From Celerinatantimonas sp046054165 (GTDB lineage Bacteria > Pseudomonadota > Gammaproteobacteria > Enterobacterales > Celerinatantimonadaceae), in assembly GCF_046054165.1 (NCBI RefSeq), contig NZ_JBFNXK010000001.1:310001-374000 (forward strand): a stretch of DNA of 64,000 nucleotides, written 5' to 3'. Below the pieces are notes generated by a model that saw nothing but the letters and a program-made list of their open reading frames with translations, did no database searches and was not told the origin of the DNA. Made by a program: the position numbers and the translations under genes. Positions 26,524-35,037 of this stretch are shown here, piece by piece (the first letter of the stretch is position 1; every line of letters starts with the position of its first letter).

Positions 26524-27276
26524 TTACAGGATTTTAGCTAAAAATTGTTTCAACCGAGGATGCGTTGGGTTATCAAACACAGCTTCTGGAGTATCGTCTA
26601 CCAACAAAGCCCCATCTTCCATGAATAACACTCGATCGGCTACTTCTTTAGCAAACCCCATTTCATGAGTCACAATCGCCATCGTCATCCCTTCTTTGGC
26701 CAATGCTTTCATAACATCCAGCACTTCACCTACCATTTCAGGATCCAAAGCCGACGTCGGTTCATCAAACAACATCAAATCCGGTTGCATGGCCAAAGCG
26801 CGGGCAATCGCAACCCGTTGCTGTTGTCCACCCGATAAATGCGATGGGTAGTTATTCATCCGATCGGATAACCCGACTCGTGACATCAAGTCTCGGGCCA
26901 TTTTATCCACTTCTTTAGCAGGTCGTTTAGACACTTTAAGAGGTGCCAACATCACGTTTTCTAATGCTGTTTTATGGGGAAATAAGTTAAACCCTTGGAA
27001 CACCATTCCCACATTTTGCCGAAGCCGATTAATATTGGTCGACCGATCATACATATCGATACCATCCACAATAATGGTACCGTTACTAATTTCCTCTAAC
27101 TGATTTAAAGTTCGGAGAAAAGTTGATTTACCCGAACCAGAAGGTCCGATAATGACAACAACTTCACCACGCTTAATCTTGGCTGATACAGACTTCAGTG
27201 CATGACAACCGTTCGGATAATATTTATCAATCCCGGTCGCCACCACCATATCATCGCCTTGGTATTGATTAGTCAC
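26524..27276 (-). CDS. Polar amino-acid ABC transporter ATPase (GlnQ/HisP family)
   Basis: A 250-residue ATPase with Walker A GPSGSGKST at 44-52, the ABC signature LSGGQ at 147-151, Walker B LMLFDEPTSALDPE and the switch His in VTHEMGFA. The DEPTSALDPEMV form is typical of polar amino-acid importers. It powers uptake with the permease gene that it overlaps by 8 bases and the binding protein upstream. Substrate (glutamine, glutamate/aspartate, arginine or other) cannot be decided from the ATPase. Confidence 0.96.
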   Translation of the reverse strand: MTNQYQGDDMVVATGIDKYYPNGCHALKSVSAKIKRGEVVVIIGPSGSGKSTFLRTLNQLEEISNGTIIVDGIDMYDRSTNINRLRQNVGMVFQGFNLFPHKTALENVMLAPLKVSKRPAKEVDKMARDLMSRVGLSDRMNNYPSHLSGGQQQRVAIARALAMQPDLMLFDEPTSALDPEMVGEVLDVMKALAKEGMTMAIVTHEMGFAKEVADRVLFMEDGALLVDDTPEAVFDNPTHPRLKQFLAKIL

Positions 27277-28216
27277 TGGCAGATAACCTCTTCTCTAATA
27301 ATTGAATAGCCCAAGATAGTGCCCCAGTGACCAAAAGGTAGAGAGCAGCGACCGTAAACCAAACTTCAAATGGGGCAAAGCTACCACTGACCACTTCTCG
27401 TCCAGCTTTTGTTAAATCAGTAATTGAAATAACAGAAACCAGAGATGAATCTTTAATTAGGTTAATAAATTGTCCCGCTAAAGGAGGCAATGTTCGTTTA
27501 AACGCTTGGGGTAACACAACATACTGCATGGCCTGCGGATAGGTCATCCCCAAAGAACGAGCAGCTTCCATCTGACCGGTTGAAACCGACTGAATACCCG
27601 CTCGAATAATCTCAACCACATAGGCTCCGGTAAAGATCGATAACGCAACCACACCCGCGGTAAATCGATCGAGACTGAGTACGGTACCAATAAAAAAATA
27701 GACAATGAAAATTTGAACCAGTAATGGCGTACCCCGGATGACTTCAACATAAGTCAGTGACAAATCCTTGGCAATCTGATTTTTAGACACCCGCATCAGC
27801 CCAAAGATTAAACCCAGAAGAATGGCGAAAAACAACGAAATAAACGAAATTTTCACCGTAACCCAGAGCCCAACAGCAATCGGACCAAATCGCCAATTGT
27901 TACGCTGTGCAATCGGATCACCTTCAAAGACTAAATCACCATCGCCCACTAACAGATGGTCATATTTTTTAACAATTTGCGGTTGACTCTGACCATCAAA
28001 TCGAACTTCCAGCTGCCCATTTTTAGCGACAACCACAGTTCCATCGCCCTGAGCCCGAATATTTTGCATCTCTGTATTAACGACATAGGGCCATAACCGC
28101 TCCCAATGCCAGTTATAATTAATGGTCTTGCCGGAAAGATAGATGGCTCCGACAATGAGCACCATTATGATCAAATAGATCCCATGTCCGAACCAACGAC
28201 CGGATTTTGACTGCAT
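27269..28216 (-). CDS. Polar amino-acid ABC transporter permease
   Basis: A 315-residue HisM/GlnP-family permease. A first membrane segment (about 10-30) is followed by an unusually long periplasmic insert of about 80 residues before the usual permease core from about 115. The core carries the ATPase-contact EAA-like loop (GQMEAARSLGMTYPQAMQYVVLPQA). Only one permease gene is present, so it probably acts as a homodimer. The insert separates it from short GlnP-type permeases. Confidence 0.94.
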   Translation of the reverse strand: MQSKSGRWFGHGIYLIIMVLIVGAIYLSGKTINYNWHWERLWPYVVNTEMQNIRAQGDGTVVVAKNGQLEVRFDGQSQPQIVKKYDHLLVGDGDLVFEGDPIAQRNNWRFGPIAVGLWVTVKISFISLFFAILLGLIFGLMRVSKNQIAKDLSLTYVEVIRGTPLLVQIFIVYFFIGTVLSLDRFTAGVVALSIFTGAYVVEIIRAGIQSVSTGQMEAARSLGMTYPQAMQYVVLPQAFKRTLPPLAGQFINLIKDSSLVSVISITDLTKAGREVVSGSFAPFEVWFTVAALYLLVTGALSWAIQLLEKRLSASD

Positions 28217-28251
28217 GACAAATACTCTCTTTCAATCTCAAATATTAGCGA

Positions 28252-28280
28252 AGAAAGCCGGCAGTCATAACCGGCTTTCT
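28252..28280 (-). terminator. Partial terminator between binding-protein and permease genes
   Basis: A 10-bp stem (AGAAAGCCGG against CCGGCTTTCT) with a 9-base loop lies between the binding-protein and permease genes. In such operons it allows more binding protein than membrane components. The T tail is weak, which fits partial read-through. Confidence 0.6.
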
Positions 28281-28291
28281 CCTTCAGTTCA

Positions 28292-29107
28292 TTACTGAAC
28301 CTGTTTTAACCAACTATCAGACTTGAACCATTTGTCATAAATTCGCTGATACGAGCCATCACCACGGATCTGGCGCATATAGTTATCGAGGAAGTTTAAG
28401 AAGTTAGGATCATCCTGGCGAATGGCCCAGCCCAGAGGTTCATAAGTAAACGGTTTATCTAAGTGGATCACCTGATTTTTATGCTGAGCGGCATAAATCG
28501 CATTAAATGGCATATCATAGACAAATGCATCTGCTTTACCATTCACAACCTGCAATACCGAATCAGCTTCTGTGTCATAAAGATCTAATTTGGCTTTTGG
28601 CAAGTAGCGTTTAGTGGCTTCATCGCCTGTTGTCCCTAATTTCGTTGCAATCGTATATTTAGGGTCATTTAAATCTTTATAGCTGGTAATTTTGCCTTTA
28701 AGCTTCGGTGACAGAATAATTGACTGTCCGATAACGATATAAGGCGTTGCAAAATTTACTTTAAGATTTCGTTTAGGCGTAATCGTCATCCCAGCCATAA
28801 TGATGTCACATTTGCCGGTCTGCAATGCAGGAATAATCCCGTCCCAAGCCGTATTGACAGGTACAAATTTAACACCCATGGCTCGAGCCATCTGTTTACC
28901 CATATCAATATCAAAGCCAATAAAGCGACCATCCTTGGCTTTCATTTCAAACGGCATATAACCCGCTTCAAAACAAACACGCAAGTTGCCAGAATTCACA
29001 ATTGTTTCAAGTGCTGATTCCGCAGCCATTGCCTGCGAGCTTAAAGCTGCACAAGCCATGACTACCCCGGCAGCAGCATAAGTCATTAGTTTTTTCATTT
29101 TGTCCAT
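28292..29107 (-). CDS. Polar amino-acid ABC transporter, periplasmic binding protein
   Basis: A 271-residue family-3 solute-binding protein with a Sec signal peptide (residues 1-28, cleavage near SQAMAAES). The mature protein has the family pattern LRVCFEAGYMPFEM, GFDIDMGKQMARAMG, WDGIIPALQTGKCDIIMAGMTIT and DAFVYD. It captures a polar amino acid for the permease and ATPase encoded just downstream. The first operon gene; transcription is divergent from the pepP-like gene. Confidence 0.95.
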   Translation of the reverse strand: MDKMKKLMTYAAAGVVMACAALSSQAMAAESALETIVNSGNLRVCFEAGYMPFEMKAKDGRFIGFDIDMGKQMARAMGVKFVPVNTAWDGIIPALQTGKCDIIMAGMTITPKRNLKVNFATPYIVIGQSIILSPKLKGKITSYKDLNDPKYTIATKLGTTGDEATKRYLPKAKLDLYDTEADSVLQVVNGKADAFVYDMPFNAIYAAQHKNQVIHLDKPFTYEPLGWAIRQDDPNFLNFLDNYMRQIRGDGSYQRIYDKWFKSDSWLKQVQ

Positions 29108-29340
29108 CTCTATATTTTTTATGATTTATTCCCGTAACACTCCGATTACCGGGATATGATGTTGTATATGCAACTTTTAGTGAAATAAATACCGTCCAAT
29201 AAAAGCTTCTTACATAATGCGATAGAGTTATATCATTTTTCAACAGTCCATGCGAATTAAGCTTTACAGGCTGATTGCCGAAGTTGGAAAACTTTCGTAA
29301 TCTTGGATCACATTTTTTATTTAAATCAGGGAATCTTCTG

Positions 29341-31137
29341 ATGTCACACGTGATCTCTCAGCGTCTTCAACAAATCCGCGAATTTATGACTGCCAATCAA
29401 CTGGATGCATATATTATTCCGAGAGCTGACGAGTATCTAGGCGAATATGTTCCAGCCTCTAATGAAAGGTTGAAGTGGATAACGGGATTTACCGGATCGG
29501 CCGGGGTTGCCGTAATTCTGGCCAATCAGGCCGCCATCTTCGTCGATGGTCGTTATACAGTCCAGGTTCGCCAGCAAGTTAGTGCTGATCTATATAGTTT
29601 TCATCATCTTATTGATGAGCCTTATCTATTTTGGACTTGCCAAAATCTACAACCGCAACAGCGGATCGGGATAGATAGCCGCACTTTCAGCCTGCACCAA
29701 TTTAATCAGGCACAGGCACTGGCTCAGCACTTACAATTACAACTCGTCACCACTGAAAATCCCGTCGATCTTTTCTGGGAAGATCGACCTTATCCACCTC
29801 AAGATCCTGCTATTTTGTTATCAGAACAAATCACAGGTGAAAGTAGTTTGTCCAAACGCCAGCGCATTGGTCACCAAATAGCGCAAGCCGAAGCTCAGGC
29901 AGCTTTGATCACAGCATCAGATTCCATTGCTTGGCTCCTCAACATCCGTGGTTCAGACATCCCATGTCTACCCGTTGTTTTAAGCCAAGCGATTCTGATG
30001 AGTGACGGACAAATGATCTGGTTTGTGAATCCTGATAAAGTGCCAGCCGGATTTGCAGAACATGTTGGAGAAGGTGTAACGATCCGTCCCGAACTGGAGT
30101 TTGAAGGGGCTCTGGAGCAATTATCAACACAATGCCAGCGAGTTCAAGCCGATCCAGCCACAAGCAATGCCTGGTGTCAGCTCAAATTACAACAAGCGGG
30201 CATCAGCTTGGTGGCATTACCTGATCCATGTTTGCTACCGAAAGCCACTAAAAATCCAACCGAAATTGCCGGTACTCGTGAAGCACACCGCCGCGATGCC
30301 GCGGCTGAAGTTAAGTTTTTAGCTTGGTTGGATCAACAGGTGAAACAAAACCAGCTCCCCAATGAAGCGGAAGCCAGTGATCAACTTGAAAAATTCCGAA
30401 TGCAGGATCCCGATTGCCTAGATTTAAGCTTTGCAACAATTTCGGCCGCAGGCTCGAATGCAGCCATGTGCCACTATAACCATATCAATGCCGAACAACC
30501 GGCCCAACTTGCACTAAACAGTGTCTATTTGGTCGATAGTGGTGCTCAATATCGTTTTGGTACAACCGACATCACTCGTACGGTGGCTATTGGTACACCT
30601 TCAACGGAGATCAAAGAACGGTTTACATTAGTTTTAAAAGGAATGATCGCACTGGCCTGTCAGCGTTTTCCTCAAGGAACAACCGGAACTCAGCTAGACG
30701 TGCTAGCCCGTCAATATCTCTGGCAACAAGGGCTTGATTTTGATCATGGCACCGGACATGGCGTCGGACACTTTTTAAGTGTTCATGAAGGCCCACAACG
30801 GATCTCTAAAGCGATCAATAGTATCGCCTTAGAAGAAGGAATGATCATCTCCGATGAACCAGGATTTTATCTGGATGGTGGCTATGGAATACGCTGTGAA
30901 AATTTATTAACCGTAGAAATAGCCGAAAGCATTCATAGTGATCGGCCTTTTTATCAGTTTTCAACATTAACCCATGTGCCATTTGATACTCGGCTCATAC
31001 AAAAAGAACGGCTCTCTGATGCCGAACGTCACTGGCTTAATGATTACCACCAAAAAGTCTATCAACTGGTTGCACCACAATTACATGATGATCCAGCCAC
31101 ACTTGCCTGGCTCAAACAGGCTACAGCTAGCTTATAA
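29341..31137 (+). CDS. Xaa-Pro aminopeptidase (aminopeptidase P, M24B)
   Basis: A 598-residue metallopeptidase of the longer, eukaryote-like aminopeptidase P type, which removes the N-terminal residue before proline. Two N-terminal creatinase-like domains (to about 300) precede a pita-bread catalytic domain. Metal ligands are visible in VDSGAQY and TTDITRT (two Asp), GTGHGVGH (His), ISDEPGFY (Glu) and IRCENLL (Glu). A TTG-initiated frame begins at 29275, but the ATG at 29341 begins MSHVISQRL as in relatives. It is longer than E. coli PepP (441), so the symbol pepP is withheld. It ends 5 bases from the convergent arnD-like stop. Confidence 0.93.
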   Translation: MSHVISQRLQQIREFMTANQLDAYIIPRADEYLGEYVPASNERLKWITGFTGSAGVAVILANQAAIFVDGRYTVQVRQQVSADLYSFHHLIDEPYLFWTCQNLQPQQRIGIDSRTFSLHQFNQAQALAQHLQLQLVTTENPVDLFWEDRPYPPQDPAILLSEQITGESSLSKRQRIGHQIAQAEAQAALITASDSIAWLLNIRGSDIPCLPVVLSQAILMSDGQMIWFVNPDKVPAGFAEHVGEGVTIRPELEFEGALEQLSTQCQRVQADPATSNAWCQLKLQQAGISLVALPDPCLLPKATKNPTEIAGTREAHRRDAAAEVKFLAWLDQQVKQNQLPNEAEASDQLEKFRMQDPDCLDLSFATISAAGSNAAMCHYNHINAEQPAQLALNSVYLVDSGAQYRFGTTDITRTVAIGTPSTEIKERFTLVLKGMIALACQRFPQGTTGTQLDVLARQYLWQQGLDFDHGTGHGVGHFLSVHEGPQRISKAINSIALEEGMIISDEPGFYLDGGYGIRCENLLTVEIAESIHSDRPFYQFSTLTHVPFDTRLIQKERLSDAERHWLNDYHQKVYQLVAPQLHDDPATLAWLKQATASL

Positions 31138-31142
31138 TTTAA

Positions 31143-32054
31143 TCATTCTTCCTTAACTGGATGCTGAACAACCGATGCCTGGTGACTCTGCCAGTCATCG
31201 GCCCCTGTTAAATCAGCATTGACAATGCCATCATAGGGCCAAGATGCATAATCTTGGTCTAGCAATTGTCCCAAAGGCACAACTTGGATGGAACGAGTTT
31301 GAGCCATACTTAGCCATTCATCGAAAAGTTCAAATTGCCCCATCCCTTCAATCTCGGCATGAATGCTATACACATTCAATTGCTCGGGTTTAATCTGGGA
31401 GAAAATAGTTTTATTGTAATTATGCCGTTTGATGCCATGCCGATAAATGAGTTCTTCATAGGTTGGGAGTGTCACCGGAATTTGAGGAGCCATACCCTGA
31501 GCGGGAACAAATATTGATTTACCCCGGCAATCACTATTATAACGAAATGGGAAGGCTTCTTTCTCAGCCAGTGAATGTTCACTACACCGCCATCCTGCGG
31601 CCGCACTGCAATCAATTTCACGCCCAAGCACTTGACTTAATAACTGATAGCCTTTTTCCAACTCGGAACGTAGTTCCATCGCTCCCATCTCATCATTGTG
31701 GGCTTCCCATTTATGATGATCCCAAGCATGCAAGCCAATCTCATGCCCTGCGCTATCCGCCTGCTGGATAATATCTGCGACGCGATGACCAATGACCGGA
31801 CCACGCCACAACGCTCCGGAATAATGACGGCTGACCCCGGCTATCTGCGTTCGTATAAATTTGCACAAGACATTAGGTCGCCACAGTTTCCAGAGCTGTC
31901 TTCCGGAATTATCAGGGCCAACCGAAAAGAAGAACGATCCCTTCACCTGATACTTATCAAGTAATGACAGTAACCGGGGAACGCCTTCCCGAGCACCCCG
32001 ATAGGTATCCACATCAATCCGAAGACCTACAGTTGTTTGGCTTCGCTGCCGCAT
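31143..32054 (-). CDS. arnD: ArnD-like polysaccharide deacetylase/deformylase
   Basis: About 303 residues, very similar to ArnD, the deformylase for undecaprenyl-phosphate 4-deoxy-4-formamido-L-arabinose used in lipid A modification and polymyxin resistance. Matching motifs are VGLRIDVDTYRGAREGVPRL, FFFSVGPDN, EIGLHAWDHHKWE, SAAAGWRCS and RYNSDCRG. Catalytic Asp-Asp and His-His metal residues are present. The other arn genes are absent from the window, so the gene is an orphan and may act on another formamido sugar. A longer frame begins at 32084 (TTG); the ATG at 32054 starts MRQRSQTTVGLR but has no strong ribosome site. Confidence 0.85.
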   Translation of the reverse strand: MRQRSQTTVGLRIDVDTYRGAREGVPRLLSLLDKYQVKGSFFFSVGPDNSGRQLWKLWRPNVLCKFIRTQIAGVSRHYSGALWRGPVIGHRVADIIQQADSAGHEIGLHAWDHHKWEAHNDEMGAMELRSELEKGYQLLSQVLGREIDCSAAAGWRCSEHSLAEKEAFPFRYNSDCRGKSIFVPAQGMAPQIPVTLPTYEELIYRHGIKRHNYNKTIFSQIKPEQLNVYSIHAEIEGMGQFELFDEWLSMAQTRSIQVVPLGQLLDQDYASWPYDGIVNADLTGADDWQSHQASVVQHPVKEE

Positions 32055-32215
32055 AAATAACAAATCCCAATCACCTGTTGGCAAATATCAATTAACTTCA
32101 TTCATGGCATTAAAATACACTGATATAGAATTGAATTAAATGTATCAAATGATCATTTCTCAGGATTTGACAACCAGCGCTAATTTTAGCCGTATTAGAT
32201 TAGAGACAACACAAG

Positions 32216-32237
32216 GAGGAAGAGTCGCCTCTTCCTC
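32216..32237 (-). terminator. Hairpin after the YeeE/YedE pair
   Basis: GAGGAAGAG and CTCTTCCTC form a 9-bp stem with loop TCGC, 9 bases past the stop of the minus-strand gene at 32246. The tail is not a clean T run. Confidence 0.6.
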
Positions 32238-32245
32238 GACATGGC

Positions 32246-32653
32246 TTAACGACGCTTAATCTGGTTCGCAATATACATTCCGGCCAACATTGCTAATACA
32301 AAAACCAGTAATGGCCAGGCACCACTGGCGATACTGGTAATCGCAGGCCCTGGACAAATACCAACGAGTCCCCAGCCAATCCCGAATAGCGCAGCGCCCA
32401 GAATCAATTTACCATCCAACTGACGATTTGTCGGCAGCTCAAAATGACGAGCTAATAACGGCTGTTTTAAACGCCGTACCCATCCCCAGTAACCGATCGA
32501 AAACACCAGTAATGCACCGATCATGACAAAAAGCAGAGTCGGATCCCACTGTGAGTTAATCGTTAAAAATCCAAGCACTTTAGCCGGATCGACCATTTGA
32601 GCAATAATGAGACCCAAACCAAATATCAGACCCGAAATCCAAGCAATAACCAT
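32246..32653 (-). CDS. YeeE/YedE half-transporter, second subunit (PmpB-like)
   Basis: A 135-residue membrane protein with about four membrane segments and the Cys motif GWGLVGICPGPAI, typical of the DUF6691 half of split YeeE/YedE sulfur transporters. These are thought to move thiosulfate or sulfur compounds, with the conserved Cys handling the sulfur atom. It lies 9 bases downstream of the partner half at 32663 and belongs with the CoA-disulfide reductase/rhodanese gene upstream. Confidence 0.85.
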   Translation of the reverse strand: MVIAWISGLIFGLGLIIAQMVDPAKVLGFLTINSQWDPTLLFVMIGALLVFSIGYWGWVRRLKQPLLARHFELPTNRQLDGKLILGAALFGIGWGLVGICPGPAITSIASGAWPLLVFVLAMLAGMYIANQIKRR

Positions 32654-32662
32654 AAAGGCCTC

Positions 32663-33067
32663 CTAGTGCACCAATGTGGCGGTGATCATTCCGACCACAA
32701 CAAAGGTTATCGTTGCAACAATAGATCGTTTGGAGAAGCGCCCGACTCCACAAATCCCATGCCCACTGGTGCATCCATTTCCCAACCGAGTGCCGATTCC
32801 GACCAATAACCCGGCCACTAACGCCATATAGATATTCATATGGGTGAAATCAGGAAGGTGCAAATGTAATCCCTGAGCCAGCCAGGGAGACATGATCAAT
32901 CCAACTAGGAAAGCAGCTCGCCAATACTCTTTTGATGCACCAGATTGTAGCAATTGCCCCACAATACCACTGATCCCGGCAATTTTCCCATTGACACTAA
33001 GCATAAGCAAACAAGCTGCACCGATGACCATGCCACCCAATAAGCCCATCAACCAACTTTCAGGCAT
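32663..33067 (-). CDS. YeeE/YedE half-transporter, first subunit (PmpA-like)
   Basis: A 134-residue membrane protein with about four membrane segments and the Cys motif GNGCTSGHGICGVGR, the signature of the other half of split YeeE/YedE transporters. Together with the 32246 gene it would form one complete sulfur-compound transporter, like full-length TsuA thiosulfate importers. AAAGGAGA precedes the ATG. Location after a persulfide-type reductase supports a sulfur role. Confidence 0.87.
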   Translation of the reverse strand: MPESWLMGLLGGMVIGAACLLMLSVNGKIAGISGIVGQLLQSGASKEYWRAAFLVGLIMSPWLAQGLHLHLPDFTHMNIYMALVAGLLVGIGTRLGNGCTSGHGICGVGRFSKRSIVATITFVVVGMITATLVH

Positions 33068-33169
33068 TTTTATCTCCTTTGAACCCAGTTAAAGCGAACT
33101 GACACTTAACCCGCTCGAAATAACTAGAAACTCACATTTAATCTTCATGCTAAATAAGGCTGCATCCAA

Positions 33170-34840
33170 TCATGCAGTCGCAAATTTATAGGTGCGATAT
33201 CCGCCAATCAGATTTTTCGCCTTATAACCTGAATTCACTAACTGACGATAAGCCACATAGCCTCGCAATCCCACCTGACAATAAATAATAATTTCTTTAT
33301 CTTTAGGCAATTCGTGCATGCGGCTTCTGAGCTGATCCACCGGAATATTCAACGCACCATCGATATACCCCACTGTTTCAAGTTCATTCGGATTGCGAAC
33401 ATCTAGTAACAACTGATTTTCACTTAAATGTTCAATTTCATTAAAATGAATCGCGACGACATCCCCTTTCAAAATATTGGATGCAACGAACGCGGCCTGA
33501 TTGATCACATCTTTAGCGCTCCCAAATGGAGGAGCATACGTTAATTCAATATGTTGCAGCTGTTCCACGGTCATCCCGGCTCGTTGTGCAACGGCTAAAA
33601 CATCAATGCGTTTATCAACCCCATCTTTACCGACCGCTTGTGCACCATAGATTTTCCCATCATGACGATCAAATAATAGCTTCAGCGAAACGACTTCACT
33701 CCCCGGGTAATAACTGGCATGACTGGCCGTATGCACATAAACTTTTTCGTATGCAACCCCAAGTTTTTTCAGTTGTTTTTCATTTTTCCCGGTCGATGCA
33801 ACCGCCAAATCAAACACTTTACAAATGGCTGTTCCCTGAGTTCCCTGATAATGTTCCTCACGACCCAACATATTATCCGCAGCCATCCGCCCCTGACGAT
33901 TCGCGGGCCCAGCCAATGGAACGAGAGCAGGTTTCCCGGTTACAAAATCCGGATCTTCAACGGCATCCCCGACAGCATAAATACAAGGATCACTCGTTTG
34001 CATCTGATCATTAACCCAGATGCCCCCTAATTCACCAATTGCTAAGCCAGCACTTTTAGCCAAAGAAATTTCTGGACGAACCCCAATCGCCATCACCAGC
34101 ATATCGGTTCTTAACGAATGGCCATCACTTAAAGACAACATTAACTCACCGGCGGTATCTTCCGCTTCTGCCGCTGCTTTATATTCAACCGATGTCAATG
34201 CGACCTGCAGTCGTAAATCAATCCCTTTGTCTCGAATTTCAGCATGAACAAACCCGGCCATCTCCCGATCCACCGGCGTCATCACCTGATCAGCCATTTC
34301 AATGAGCGTAGTCGTAATGCCTAACTGATGAAGTGCTTCCATCATCTCAAGACCGATAAATCCACCCCCGACGACCGTCGCATGAGCGACCCGATTCGTT
34401 TTCAAAGTGGCAATAATTTTATCCATATCCGGGATATTCCGTAGAGTATGCGTCAATGGATTATCTAGTCCGGGGATTGGGGGAGTGATGGCATCAGCTC
34501 CTGGGCTTAATAGCAACACATCATAACTTTCAGTATATTCGGAACCATCAAGCCGATTTTTAACCTGTACACTTTTTTGTTCCCGATTGATGGCGATCAC
34601 TTCATTCATCACCCGAACTTCAACATTAAAACGGGCTAAAAAACTTTCCGGAGTCTGTAGCAACAATTTTTCCCGTTCTTTAATGTCGCCACTGATATGA
34701 TAAGGCAGACCACAATTAGCAAACGAGATAAAGCCCCCCCGTTCTAATACGATAATTTCGGCATCTTCACTCAACCTTCGGGCCCGAGCAGCCGCCGAAG
34801 CACCACCAGCAACGCCTCCAACAATCACAATTTTTGTCAT
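33170..34840 (-). CDS. CoA-disulfide/persulfide reductase with C-terminal rhodanese
   Basis: A 556-residue FAD-dependent pyridine nucleotide-disulfide oxidoreductase fused to a rhodanese domain. The FAD site is VGGVAGGASAA (8-18), the single active Cys43 lies in FANCGLPYHISG, the NAD(P)H site is VVGGGFIGLEM (about 156-166), and the rhodanese (about 450-556) carries Cys521 in IYCQVGLRG. Fusions of this layout are NADH-dependent CoA-persulfide reductases acting on polysulfide or zero-valent sulfur. It lies upstream of two YeeE/YedE halves, with a 102-base gap, forming a likely sulfur import and reduction unit. Confidence 0.93.
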   Translation of the reverse strand: MTKIVIVGGVAGGASAAARARRLSEDAEIIVLERGGFISFANCGLPYHISGDIKEREKLLLQTPESFLARFNVEVRVMNEVIAINREQKSVQVKNRLDGSEYTESYDVLLLSPGADAITPPIPGLDNPLTHTLRNIPDMDKIIATLKTNRVAHATVVGGGFIGLEMMEALHQLGITTTLIEMADQVMTPVDREMAGFVHAEIRDKGIDLRLQVALTSVEYKAAAEAEDTAGELMLSLSDGHSLRTDMLVMAIGVRPEISLAKSAGLAIGELGGIWVNDQMQTSDPCIYAVGDAVEDPDFVTGKPALVPLAGPANRQGRMAADNMLGREEHYQGTQGTAICKVFDLAVASTGKNEKQLKKLGVAYEKVYVHTASHASYYPGSEVVSLKLLFDRHDGKIYGAQAVGKDGVDKRIDVLAVAQRAGMTVEQLQHIELTYAPPFGSAKDVINQAAFVASNILKGDVVAIHFNEIEHLSENQLLLDVRNPNELETVGYIDGALNIPVDQLRSRMHELPKDKEIIIYCQVGLRGYVAYRQLVNSGYKAKNLIGGYRTYKFATA

Positions 34841-35037
34841 TTCAAAATCCCCTAGCTATCCATACTCAGCGATAAAAGCAGATATCACAAAACGCAACCG
34901 TACACAGATAAGTTAAAGCAGCTTTAAACGACTACTCAGCATCCACTGTGCCTATCTATCCATCATTTTAATAGCTGTGTTTCGGTTCAACATTATTTTC
35001 GCCACCATATTATATTAGAAAAAACTAAATTAACAGG

